The notes under the pieces were generated by a model, which saw only the letters and a list, made by a program, of their open reading frames with translations, was not told where the DNA came from and did not search any database. The translations under genes and the position numbers were made by a program. A stretch of 64,000 nucleotides of DNA from G965227875 sp965227875 (GTDB taxonomy: Bacteria > Pseudomonadota > Alphaproteobacteria > Rhizobiales > JAJFHC01): positions 1,054,001-1,118,000 of the forward strand of contig OZ245783.1 in the NCBI GenBank assembly GCA_965227875.1, in the 5' to 3' direction. Positions 8,253 to 16,608 of this stretch are shown here, in pieces (the stretch's first letter is position 1; every line of letters begins with the position of its first letter).

Positions 8253-9190
8253 AGGTGCGCACCCCTTTCCTTCGGGCCGCACTTCTCGCCGCAGGGCTCG
8301 GACTTTTCGCCAGCACCTCGCACGCGGGCTATCCCGAAGCCTTCGAGGCCTTCAACCGCAACGATTTCGCCAGGGCCTTCGCCGAAGCGGTCGCGGCGGC
8401 GAACCGGGGCGACACCCGGGCACAGGCCATGCTGGGCGCGCTCTACATGGAAGGCCGCGGCACCACCCGGGACATAGACCTCGGCATCCGCTGGATGCGC
8501 AGGGCGGCCGACGCGGGCCACCCTGAAGCCCAATTCAGCATCGCGCGGCTCTATGTCGATGGCCAGGTCATCGCACGGGACTTCGACAAGGCGATCGAGT
8601 ATTTCGAGAAGGCGGCGGGCTCGGGCCACATCGGGGCCTTTTACAATCTCGGCCTCATCTACATGGGCCCCGCCGGCCGCGAGGCGGAGTGGAAAAAGGC
8701 CGCCCACTGGTTCTCCCGCGCAGCGGACAAGGGCAATGCCGAGGCGCTCTACGCGCTCGGCAGGCTCTACGTGCAGGGTCTCGGCGTCGAGAAGGATCCG
8801 ATCAAGGCCGCCGCCCTGATCGGCAAGTCGGCCGTCAAGAACTATCCCATCGCCCAGGTCGACTACGGCTTCATGGTGATCCGCGGCGAAGGCGTGCAGA
8901 AGAACCCGGAGATCGGCGCCAAATGGATCCGCAAGGCGGCGGACAGGGGCGATCCCTTCGCCCAGGGGCACATGGCCTATCTCCACGACAACGGCATCGG
9001 CGTGAAGAGCGACCCGATCGAGGCGGCGAAATGGCTCCTGCTCGCCGCCGCGGCCGGCAAGTCGTCGCCCGACAGCCGCAAGTACATCGAACGCCTCAAC
9101 GAGGCCGAGCGCAAGGAAGCCGAACGCCGTGCCGAAGCCTGGCGACAGCGCAGGAAGGCCGAGCGGGAAGCGGCGGGAAACAAGCCCTGA
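8249..9190 (+). CDS. Secreted Sel1-repeat protein
   Basis: 313 residues from ATG 8249. A Sec signal peptide is clear (LRAALLAAGLGLFASTSHA, cleaved near residue 26). The body is a solenoid of about six Sel1-type repeats: repeated A-x-LG-x-LY-x2-G-G motifs such as MLGALYMEGRG, SIARLYVDGQV, NLGLIYMGPAG, ALGRLYVQGLG and HMAYLHDNGIG. A charged Arg/Glu/Lys-rich helix forms the C terminus. Such proteins are periplasmic interaction scaffolds; no partner can be named. It is translationally coupled to the ThiE-like gene. Confidence 0.85.
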   Translation: MKVRTPFLRAALLAAGLGLFASTSHAGYPEAFEAFNRNDFARAFAEAVAAANRGDTRAQAMLGALYMEGRGTTRDIDLGIRWMRRAADAGHPEAQFSIARLYVDGQVIARDFDKAIEYFEKAAGSGHIGAFYNLGLIYMGPAGREAEWKKAAHWFSRAADKGNAEALYALGRLYVQGLGVEKDPIKAAALIGKSAVKNYPIAQVDYGFMVIRGEGVQKNPEIGAKWIRKAADRGDPFAQGHMAYLHDNGIGVKSDPIEAAKWLLLAAAAGKSSPDSRKYIERLNEAERKEAERRAEAWRQRRKAEREAAGNKP

Positions 9191-9298
9191 AAGCCGGCAA
9201 GTAAGCGGCGAAAGAACGTGCAAGGCCCGGACAGAGTTGATAATGTCCGCGCGATTTTCGGCCCAGGCCGACGACTACACGACATCCGAAGGTAATTC

Positions 9299-9862
9299 AT
9301 GAAGATCAACGGCAACGAGATCAGGCCCGGCAATGTGATCCAGCACAAGGATCATCTGTGGGTGGCGGTCAAGACGCAACACGTCAAACCCGGCAAGGGC
9401 GGCGCCTTCGCCCAGGTCGAACTCAAGAACCTTGTCGACGGCAGCAAGCTCAACGAAAGGTTCCGGTCCTCCGAGACCGTCGAACGGGTCCGTCTCGAGC
9501 AGAAGGAATACCAGTACCTCTATGCGGACGGCGACATGCTGACCTTCATGGATACCGAATCCTACGAGCAGATTTCCCTGGCGTCCGATTTCGTCGGCGA
9601 ACGCGCGGCGTTTCTCCAGGACGGCATGATGGTGACCGTGGAAAGCCACGAGGGCAAACCGCTCGGCATCGCCCTGCCGGAGCAGGTGACCCTCGAGATC
9701 ACGGAGACCGAGCCCACCGTCAAGGGACAGACGGCCGCCTCCTCCTACAAGCCGGCTACGCTGGAGAACGGCCTGCGCGTCATGGTGCCGCCGTTCATCT
9801 CCACCGGCGAACGCATCGTGGTCGACACCAACGAAACCACCTACGTCCGCCGCGCCGACTGA
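9299..9862 (+). CDS. efp: Elongation factor P
   Basis: 187 residues. EF-P rescues ribosomes stalled on polyproline. Its KOW-like N-terminal domain starts MKINGNEIRPGNVI; the tip loop reads KTQHVKPGKGGAFAQVE, so the modifiable lysine is the one in PGKGGA. OB domains follow, ending FISTGERIVVDTNETTYVRRAD. The ribosome site GAAGGTAATTC precedes the ATG. suhB starts 5 bases after the stop, so the two form an operon, as is usual in rhizobia. The DUF882 gene in this window encodes PPPPP runs that would need EF-P. Confidence 0.97.
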   Translation: MKINGNEIRPGNVIQHKDHLWVAVKTQHVKPGKGGAFAQVELKNLVDGSKLNERFRSSETVERVRLEQKEYQYLYADGDMLTFMDTESYEQISLASDFVGERAAFLQDGMMVTVESHEGKPLGIALPEQVTLEITETEPTVKGQTAASSYKPATLENGLRVMVPPFISTGERIVVDTNETTYVRRAD

Positions 9863-9867
9863 TCAGC

Positions 9868-10662
9868 ATGGCCCGCTCCGCACTTCTCAACGTCATGGTC
9901 CAGGCCACCCGCAAGGCGGCCCGTGTCCTCAGCCGCGATTTCGGTGAAGTCGAGAACCTCCAGGTGTCCCGCAAGGGACCAGGGGATTTCGTCACCGCCG
10001 CCGACCGCCGCGTCGAAGAAATTCTGCACGAGGAACTCGCCCGCGCGCGACCCGGATACAGCTTCCTGATGGAGGAAAGCGGCCGGGTCGAGGGCCGCGA
10101 CAAGACCCACTGCTGGATCATCGATCCGATCGACGGCACGACCAACTTCATGCACGGGATACCGCTCTTCGTGATCTCCGTCGCCCTTCAGCGCGACGGC
10201 GAACTCGTGGCGGGCGTGATCTACAACCCGGTATCCGACGAACTGTTCGTCGCCGAAAGGGGCGCCGGGGCCTATCTCAACGACAAGCGCCTGCGCGTCG
10301 CCGGCCGCAGCACCCTCGACGATGCTGTCGTGTGCTGCGGGATTCCCCATGCCGGACGCGGCGATCACGGGAAATTCCTGCGCGAACTGAGCGCGGTTCA
10401 GGCCCGGGTGGCAGGCATCCGGCGGACCGGCGCGGCCGCCCTCGACCTCGCGTGGGTCGCCGCCGGGCGCTTCGACGCCTTCTGGGAACGCGGGCTCAAT
10501 GCCTGGGACATGGCCGCGGGCATCCTCCTCATCCGCGAGGCGGGCGGCATGGTCACCGATCTCGACAACAAGTACAACATGCTCTCGACCGGCGAGGTCA
10601 TCGCGGCGAACGACGCGCTTCATCCGGTGCTGTACAAGCAGATCCGCCAGGCCACAAGCTGA
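9868..10662 (+). CDS. suhB: Inositol-1-monophosphatase family protein (SuhB)
   Basis: 264 residues. Mg-dependent inositol monophosphatase; SuhB also associates with the transcription antitermination complex in enterobacteria. Visible metal-site motifs: FLMEESGRVEG (EE), WIIDPIDGTTNFMHG (DPIDGT), and NAWDMAAGILLIREAGG (WD-x-AAG). It follows efp by 5 bases. A second member of the superfamily, the HisN-type protein at 59663, differs in its loop sequences and probably in substrate. Confidence 0.92.
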   Translation: MARSALLNVMVQATRKAARVLSRDFGEVENLQVSRKGPGDFVTAADRRVEEILHEELARARPGYSFLMEESGRVEGRDKTHCWIIDPIDGTTNFMHGIPLFVISVALQRDGELVAGVIYNPVSDELFVAERGAGAYLNDKRLRVAGRSTLDDAVVCCGIPHAGRGDHGKFLRELSAVQARVAGIRRTGAAALDLAWVAAGRFDAFWERGLNAWDMAAGILLIREAGGMVTDLDNKYNMLSTGEVIAANDALHPVLYKQIRQATS

Positions 10663-10764
10663 CGCGAATCACCCGATGACCGCCCGCCGGGACCGCGAGT
10701 GCGTAGCGCCGCGACAACACGGCGGGAATATTTGCCGCCGGACGAGGGGTTTGGCACGAATATC

Positions 10765-10791
10765 GCGACAAGACACTGGTGTCTGTGTCGC
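10765..10791. repeat. 12-bp inverted repeat upstream of the motor-like gene pair
   Basis: GCGACAAGACAC (10765-10776) is followed by TG and then GTGTCT-G-TGTCGC (10779-10791), a near-perfect 12-base-pair inverted repeat with one bulged G. It lies 51-77 bases before the proposed start at 10842. It could be an operator for a dimeric regulator or a hairpin in the leader. No T-run follows, so it is not an intrinsic terminator of suhB. Confidence 0.6.
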
Positions 10792-10841
10792 AATCGGTTA
10801 TCTTTGCGAAATGTTTGTATGCGGCAGGTGGACTGACATTA

Positions 10842-11879
10842 ATGGATAGCGAAGCTCAACCACGAATACTCGTGTCGCCACGGGTCTATCTGATCCGCAT
10901 GGGCATTTTCCTGATCCTCGTCGCGTTTATCGCGGCAATCCTGTTCCCGCACATCAAGTCCGCGTTCATGGCCAACCCGGGGCTGAACGGCCTGATCGTC
11001 GCGGTGCTGCTTCTCGGTATCATCTATGCCGGGCTTCAGGTCCGGCGCCTCTACCCGGAAGTGAACTGGGTCAACAGTTTCAGGATCGGCGATCCGGGCC
11101 TCGAGATCATCTACAACCCCGTCCTGCTGGCCCCCATGGCGGCGATGCTGCGCGACCGGCGCGGGCGCATGGTGCTCACCACCCAGTCCATGCGGTCCCT
11201 GCTCGATTCGATCGGCCTGCGCCTCGACGAAGCCCGCGACATATCGCGTTACCTCATCGGCCTGCTGATCTTCCTGGGGCTGCTCGGCACGTTCTGGGGC
11301 CTTCTTGACACGGTCAGTTCCGTCGGGAACACGATCCGGTCCCTCGATGTGGGGCAGAGCGAAAGCGGCCTCATCTTCGAGGAACTCAAGTCCGGTCTCG
11401 AGGCACCGCTTCAGGGCATGGGAACGGCGTTCTCGTCCTCGCTCTTCGGTCTCGCCGGCTCCCTCGTTCTCGGCTTCCTCGATCTCCAGGCCTCCCAGGC
11501 GCAGAACCGGTTCTACAACGATCTCGAGGACTGGCTGTCCACCGTCACCGACCTCGAAGGCGGCGACAGCCAGGAAAACGGCGTGCCGGCCTATCTCCGC
11601 CTCGACCTTCGCGAAATGAACGACAGCCTGGCGCAGATCAACTCGACCCTTCAGCAGCAGGCGCTGGTCAGCAGCGAAGGCGGCGGCAGCGACGAGACCG
11701 AGGAGGCCATCGGCCAGCTCGCCGACGCGGTGCACGAGCTCGTGCGCCAGATGCGCGAGGAGCAGAAGGTCGTTCGCGAATGGGCCCAGTCACAGGCCGA
11801 CCAGCAGTCCGACATCAAGGAAGTCCTGGACAAGCTGGCATCCTCGACGACGTCGCGCCGCACCACGAAGACCTCCTGA
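10842..11879 (+). CDS. MotA/TolQ/ExbB-type ion-channel protein, first gene of a motor pair
   Basis: 345 residues from ATG 10842; an upstream GTG-initiated reading is less likely. Four membrane helices are predicted near residues 18-36, 49-66, 137-157 and 195-216. The last two, LIFLGLLGTFWGLLDTV and GMGTAFSSSLFGLAGSLVLG, match the ion-channel helices of the MotA/TolQ/ExbB family. A long, charged C-terminal tail with coiled-coil character (EEAIGQLADAVHELVRQMREEQ region in pieces) extends into the cytoplasm. The partner with an OmpA domain begins 16 bases downstream. No flagellar, Tol or TonB genes are nearby, so the process it powers is unknown. Confidence 0.85.
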   Translation: MDSEAQPRILVSPRVYLIRMGIFLILVAFIAAILFPHIKSAFMANPGLNGLIVAVLLLGIIYAGLQVRRLYPEVNWVNSFRIGDPGLEIIYNPVLLAPMAAMLRDRRGRMVLTTQSMRSLLDSIGLRLDEARDISRYLIGLLIFLGLLGTFWGLLDTVSSVGNTIRSLDVGQSESGLIFEELKSGLEAPLQGMGTAFSSSLFGLAGSLVLGFLDLQASQAQNRFYNDLEDWLSTVTDLEGGDSQENGVPAYLRLDLREMNDSLAQINSTLQQQALVSSEGGGSDETEEAIGQLADAVHELVRQMREEQKVVREWAQSQADQQSDIKEVLDKLASSTTSRRTTKTS

Positions 11880-11895
11880 CGAGGACGGGTAGACC

Positions 11896-12924
11896 ATGGT
11901 TGCCGCAACACGCAGAAGACGCGCAGCAAGTTCGGACTACTGGCCGGGCTTCGTCGACGCGATGGCGACCCTGCTGCTGGTCATCATCTTCCTGCTGTCC
12001 GTCTTCATGATCGCCCAGTTCTTCCTCGCCCAGGAAATTTCCGGCCGCGATTCAGCGCTTTCGAAACTGCGCTCCCAGGTCGCCGAACTGACGGAACTGC
12101 TCGCGCTCGAGAAGGCTGCGAAGCTGAACCTGGAAGCCACCCTGTCCGCCCTCAGTGACGACCTCGCGGCGGCGGAAGGGGAGAACGCCCGGCTGCTGTC
12201 GCTAGTCACCGACAAGGATGCCGCCGCCGAGAACGCAACCAGCCAGATCTCGTCGCTTACGAGCGACCTGGAAGAGGAAAAGAACCTGAGATCCGAGGCC
12301 CTCGCCCAGGTCGAGCTTCTCAACCAGCAGATCGCCGCCCTGCGCCGCCAGCTTGCGTCCATCCAGGAAGCCCTCGACGCCGCGGAAGCCCGCGACCGGC
12401 AGTCCAAGGCCCAGATCGTCGATCTCGGCAAGCGTCTCAACGCGGCCCTGGCGCGCAAGGTGCAGCAGCTCACCAAGTTCCGCTCCGAGTTCTTCGGCCG
12501 CCTGCGCGAGATCCTCAGCAGCCGCTCCGACATCCGTGTCGTCGGCGACCGGTTCGTCTTCCAGTCGGAGGTATTCTTCGACAAGGCGCAGGCGGATATC
12601 AGCAATGTCGGCAAGGCGGAACTGGACAAGCTCGCCGTGGCGATCAACCAGATTTCCGCGGAAATCCCCGACGAGATCAATTGGGTGCTGCGGATCGACG
12701 GGCATACGGACTCCATCCCGATCAACACGTTCGAGTTCCCCTCGAACTGGGAACTGTCGACCGCACGCGCGATCTCGGTGGTCCGCTATCTTGTCTCCAA
12801 GGGGGTCCAGCCCAACCGTCTCATGGCGGCCGGCTTCGGCGAGTTCCAGCCCATCGACACCTCCGGCAGCGAGGAAGCGAACCGTCGCAACCGCCGCATC
12901 GAGCTCAAGCTGACCGAACGCTGA
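11896..12924 (+). CDS. MotB-like protein: one TM helix, long coiled coil, OmpA peptidoglycan-binding domain
   Basis: 342 residues. A short basic N terminus leads to one membrane helix starting WPGFVDAMATLLLVIIFLL; Asp21 at its entrance is positioned like the proton-carrying Asp of MotB. Residues about 48-200 form a long coiled coil rich in Ala, Glu and Leu. The C-terminal OmpA domain (about 215-342) has the motifs FFDKAQADIS, IDGHTDSIPI, SNWELSTARAISVVRYL and NRRNRRIELKL. With the preceding gene it should form a 5:2 rotary motor anchored to peptidoglycan. The coiled coil is much longer than in flagellar MotB, placing the anchor further from the membrane. Function unknown. Confidence 0.87.
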   Translation: MVAATRRRRAASSDYWPGFVDAMATLLLVIIFLLSVFMIAQFFLAQEISGRDSALSKLRSQVAELTELLALEKAAKLNLEATLSALSDDLAAAEGENARLLSLVTDKDAAAENATSQISSLTSDLEEEKNLRSEALAQVELLNQQIAALRRQLASIQEALDAAEARDRQSKAQIVDLGKRLNAALARKVQQLTKFRSEFFGRLREILSSRSDIRVVGDRFVFQSEVFFDKAQADISNVGKAELDKLAVAINQISAEIPDEINWVLRIDGHTDSIPINTFEFPSNWELSTARAISVVRYLVSKGVQPNRLMAAGFGEFQPIDTSGSEEANRRNRRIELKLTER

Positions 12925-12962
12925 TCCCTACCGGACACCGCCTGCCGCACAGGCCCGGGACC

Positions 12963-14051
12963 TTACCCTGCGCTGTTCTGCGGAACCTTGCAGAGCAGCA
13001 TGCGCGCGTCCAGGATCGACCCGACCAGGTAGTCCTCGTCCATACGCAGGGCCACGCTCGAGCCTGACAGCGTCGTGCCCAGATCGAGCAGAAGCGTGCG
13101 CATCTCGCCCCCTGCCGCCGTCTTGCTCGGCACCGCCCGGATCACCTGGCTCGGCGAGGGAGAATCGGATCCCGAAAGGTACTGCGCCAGATCCATGATC
13201 TTGGGATGCGCGCCGATCCACAGGGCGCCGTCGCTGTCGACGGTGATGTTGTCGAGGCCGGTGCCGACGAAGACGCTCCCGGTCGGCGTCAAGGCGCCGG
13301 TGGTCGTGTCGCGCGAGTAGAACTTCAGGGTGCGCCCGAGCGTGTCCGCCACATAGACGTCGCTTCCGTCCGGGCCGAGCGCAATCCCGTTCGCCATGAC
13401 GAAACCGTCCGCGACCCGGGAAAGCCCGCTGCCGTCGTAATAATGGACACCGCCGCCCGTGCGCTGCACCGCGAAGTCCACGAAGCGGGAGAACGCGCTG
13501 CCTCCACCGTCGTCCGTCACATAGAACTGGCGCGGCCCGACGGCCACGAGGTCGTTGGGCGACCCCGCCGCCGTCACGTCGACGGTTTCTTCGTGCCGCA
13601 GGCCCATCCCCTCGACACGGTAGATCTCGACCGTGTGCCGGCCGTCCGACGGATGGTTGATGACGAACACCCGGTCATTGCCGTCGTCGGCTTTGTAATG
13701 GGCGATCCCGTGCGGCCGGAAATCCGCCGGCATGCCGCCCGTCGCCGGCTTGAAGGCGAGGCTCGAACGGGGCAGCGTCATGTCGATGGCGTAGATTTCG
13801 CCGCGCACATCGCCGCGCCCGCTCATCACGGCGTTCCTGTCGAGCGACGAGACGAAAGCCAGTCCCGGCACGCTGGCTGCGACGGCGTCTTCCGCGCCGA
13901 CGATGTTCACGAGCGTCTCGCACTCGCTGACGCCCAGGGGACGGATGGTGGTGAACTGGCCGGCCGCGGACATGGTCCGGACGATTGCAACGCTGATCAG
14001 CAATGCAAGAATGCCCGCGCCCCAGGCCGCGATTGTCTTCCGCCGTGACAT
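12963..14051 (-). CDS. Paraoxonase (PON)/arylesterase-like six-bladed propeller protein
   Basis: 362 residues with an N-terminal membrane anchor or uncleaved signal (AAWGAGILALLISVAIV, residues 9-25). Segments DFRPHGIAHY, VFVINHP, GSPNDLVAVGPRQFYVTDD, FVMANGIALGPDGSDVYVAD, GLDNITVDSDGALWIGAHP and a late SSVALRMD match the order and metal-ligand Asn/Asp positions of serum paraoxonases. Known PONs are calcium-dependent lactonases/arylesterases; quorum-lactone or aryl ester hydrolysis in the periplasm is possible but unproven. It is convergent with the motor pair and stands downstream of the ABC exporter gene. SMP-30/gluconolactonase is the alternative family. Confidence 0.78.
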   Translation of the reverse strand: MSRRKTIAAWGAGILALLISVAIVRTMSAAGQFTTIRPLGVSECETLVNIVGAEDAVAASVPGLAFVSSLDRNAVMSGRGDVRGEIYAIDMTLPRSSLAFKPATGGMPADFRPHGIAHYKADDGNDRVFVINHPSDGRHTVEIYRVEGMGLRHEETVDVTAAGSPNDLVAVGPRQFYVTDDGGGSAFSRFVDFAVQRTGGGVHYYDGSGLSRVADGFVMANGIALGPDGSDVYVADTLGRTLKFYSRDTTTGALTPTGSVFVGTGLDNITVDSDGALWIGAHPKIMDLAQYLSGSDSPSPSQVIRAVPSKTAAGGEMRTLLLDLGTTLSGSSVALRMDEDYLVGSILDARMLLCKVPQNSAG

Positions 14052-14094
14052 GAAACCTCCTGTCGATATGGTGTTGACTGGTGTCCGCGCAGTC

Positions 14095-15939
14095 CTATTG
14101 CGCGGCCCCCTTCAGTTCGGAACGTCCCCCGTTCCCCTGGAATTGAAGCCGGGCAAGCCGCGAGTAGACCCCGTCGCCGGCCATGAGCTCGTCGTGGCGG
14201 CCCTGGGCGACGATACGCCCGCCATCCAGGACGATAATCCGGTCCGCATTGACCACGGTCGCAAGCCGATGCGCGATCACCAGCGTGGTGCGGCCTTCCA
14301 TGAGGCGCTCGAGAGCCGTCTGCACCTTGGCTTCGCTTTCGGCATCGAGTGCGCTCGTCGCCTCGTCGAGCAGCAGGACCGGCGCATCCCGCAGGAGCGC
14401 CCGCGCGATCGCGATCCTCTGGCGCTGGCCGCCCGAGAGTGTGACCCCGCGCTCGCCGAAGAGCGTGTCGTACTGGTCCGGCATCGCGGCGATGAACTCG
14501 TCCGCAAGCGCCGCTCTTGCCGCGGCCCGGACGGCTTCCCTGTCGGCGTCAGGCACGCCGTATCGGATGTTGTCGAGCGCCGAGGCCGCGAAGATCACGC
14601 TGTCCTGCGGTACGAAGGCCAGCTGCCGCCGGACAGCTGCCGGATCCATCCGGTCAAGCGCGATGCCGTCCAGCGACACGGTGCCCGAGGTGACGTCGAA
14701 GAACCTGAGCAGCAGGCTGAAGAGCGTGCTCTTGCCCGCGCCTGAAGGCCCGACAATGGCGACCGTTTCTCCCGGCGCCACGTCGAACGATACGTCCTTC
14801 AGGACCTCATCCGCGGGACGCGCAGGATAGGCGAAGCCGACATTGCGGAACGAGATGCGGCCTTCAACGGGATCGGGGACCGGCACCGGATCGTTCGGCA
14901 CGGTGATCTCCGGCTCGATATCGAGCAGTTCGGAAAGCCGTTCGGCAGCGCCGGCCGCCGCCTGCACTTCGCCCCAGACCTGGCTGAGCGCCCCGAGGGC
15001 GCCGGCCGCGAAGGCCGCGTAGAGAACGAACTGGCCCAGCGCGCCGCCCGTCATGCGCCCGGCCAGCACGTCCTGGGCCCCGTACCAGAGCACGCCGACG
15101 ATACTGCCTACGGAGATGAAGATGATGCACCCGGTGAGCACGGCGCGGGCCAGCGTGCGCCGCCGCGCCGCGTCGAACGACACCTCGACCGCATCGGAGA
15201 ACAGGCCCGAATTGTAGATCTCGCGTCCGAAAGCCTGCACGGTCTGAATGGCGCCGATCTTTTCCCCGGCGAAGGCCGAGCTGTCCGCCAGCGTATCCTG
15301 CGCGGACCGGGAAAGCCGCCTGACCCATCGTCCGAACAGGACGAGCGGCAGCACGATCGCCGGGATGGCCAGCAACACGAGGCCGCTGAGCGTCGCGCTG
15401 GTGACCACCATCATGATCATGGCGCCGGCGAGCAGGACCAGGTTGCGCAGGGCGATCGAGGCACTGGCCCCGAAGGCCGCCTTGATCTGTGTGGTGTCGG
15501 CGGTCAGCCGGGAGAGAATCTCGCCCGTTCTGGAGGTTTCGTAGAAGGCCGGGCTCAGGCCCATCAGGTGTCCGAAGACGGCGGTCCTGAGGTCCGCGAC
15601 CACCCGTTCCCCGATCCAGCTCACGTAATAGAACCGTGCCGCGCTTCCCAGCGCGAGAACGAGACCGACGAGGATCATCATGGCGAAGTACTGGTCGACG
15701 AATTGCGTGTTCTCGCCCGAGAACCCGTAGTCGATCATGCGCCTGACCGCCAGCGGTATGGCGAGCGTCGCCGCGGAGGCCGCCAGCAGGGCGACCGCCG
15801 CACAGACCAGCTTGGCCCGGTAACGCAGGACGAAGGGCAGAAGACGCGCAAGCGGCCGCAGGTCACGGCTGCGGGTCCGCTCGGAACTGCCGGGCCCGTT
15901 CCGCCGTGCGGTTTCCTCAGGTGGCCGCGTCGTGCTCAA
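14095..15939 (-). CDS. ABC exporter half-transporter (MsbA/LmrA-like, fused TM and ATPase)
   Basis: About 614 residues from a TTG at 15939 that has AGGAGACGGGG just upstream; earlier starts add a basic, unconserved extension of 47 residues. Six membrane helices occupy the first half (LLPFVLRYRAKLVCAAVALL opens them). The ATPase has Walker A GPSGAGKSTLF, signature LSGGQRQRIAIARAL, Walker B VLLLDEATSALD and switch IAHRLATV. It works as a homodimer, probably flipping lipid or exporting drugs. The gene stands alone, divergent from rpmE. Substrate cannot be told from sequence. Confidence 0.9.
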   Translation of the reverse strand: MSTTRPPEETARRNGPGSSERTRSRDLRPLARLLPFVLRYRAKLVCAAVALLAASAATLAIPLAVRRMIDYGFSGENTQFVDQYFAMMILVGLVLALGSAARFYYVSWIGERVVADLRTAVFGHLMGLSPAFYETSRTGEILSRLTADTTQIKAAFGASASIALRNLVLLAGAMIMMVVTSATLSGLVLLAIPAIVLPLVLFGRWVRRLSRSAQDTLADSSAFAGEKIGAIQTVQAFGREIYNSGLFSDAVEVSFDAARRRTLARAVLTGCIIFISVGSIVGVLWYGAQDVLAGRMTGGALGQFVLYAAFAAGALGALSQVWGEVQAAAGAAERLSELLDIEPEITVPNDPVPVPDPVEGRISFRNVGFAYPARPADEVLKDVSFDVAPGETVAIVGPSGAGKSTLFSLLLRFFDVTSGTVSLDGIALDRMDPAAVRRQLAFVPQDSVIFAASALDNIRYGVPDADREAVRAAARAALADEFIAAMPDQYDTLFGERGVTLSGGQRQRIAIARALLRDAPVLLLDEATSALDAESEAKVQTALERLMEGRTTLVIAHRLATVVNADRIIVLDGGRIVAQGRHDELMAGDGVYSRLARLQFQGNGGRSELKGAAQ

Positions 15940-16155
15940 CCCCGTCTCCTGTCGTTTCCGGTCAATGTGCGGGCTCCCGCGATCCGGCGGCCAATGTAGC
16001 GATTTGCCTTCATCGTCCAAGCACCTTTTTGACGCACGGCCAGACCGGTGTCGCGCTCTTGCCATCCGGCCATCGCTCATGTATATCGTGCCGCCAGCCA
16101 GAGATCAGCAGTACGACCGTCATCGCGGCCCGGCCGCCGGACGGGGGAGACTCCA

Positions 16156-16377
16156 ATGAAAAACGATATTCATCCCGACTACCACACGATCACGGTCGCC
16201 CTCACCGACGGCACCACCTTCGAGACCCGGTCCACCTACGGTTCGGAAGGCGACACGCTGACGCTCGACATCGATCCGAGCACCCATCCGGCATGGACCG
16301 GTGGCGGCCAGCACCTCGTCGACCGTGGCGGACGTGTCAGCCGGTTCAAGAAGAAGTACGAAGGCTTCCTCGGCTAA
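16156..16377 (+). CDS. rpmE: 50S ribosomal protein L31 (zinc-free form)
   Basis: 73 residues: MKNDIHPDYHTITVALTDG, then TFETRSTYG, and the C-terminal block HPAWTGGGQ with RVSRFKKKYEGFLG. The paired cysteines of the zinc-binding L31 type are absent, so this is the C-minus form. GGGGGAGA lies 6 bases before the ATG. It is divergent from the ABC exporter with a gap of about 215 bases that should carry promoters for both. A likewise Cys-less L36 is at 54656. Confidence 0.95.
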   Translation: MKNDIHPDYHTITVALTDGTTFETRSTYGSEGDTLTLDIDPSTHPAWTGGGQHLVDRGGRVSRFKKKYEGFLG

Positions 16378-16608
16378 GGCCTTCCTTCCGGCGCCCGGTT
16401 CTCCAGGCGACGACGACACTCCCGTTCAGAAAATCTCGCGGTTGGCGCACCCCGTGCGCCGGCCGTTGTCGTCTGGCGCGTCGCGCGCCGGCGAATTCCG
16501 CTGGCCATCGCCGCGGACACCCTGTCATCAGTATTTAACCTGGAAAAGAGAGCGCTCTCGCTCGTGAAGGCGCAGAAGGACGTCGGGGCCGACGCCCGCG
16601 GGCGACCG

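Noticed and set aside
10842..12924. The motor pair considered as ZorAB of a Zorya defence system
   Set aside because: No ZorC/D/E genes or other defence genes are nearby, and the OmpA-domain partner with a long coiled coil fits a housekeeping motor pair of Rhizobiales better.
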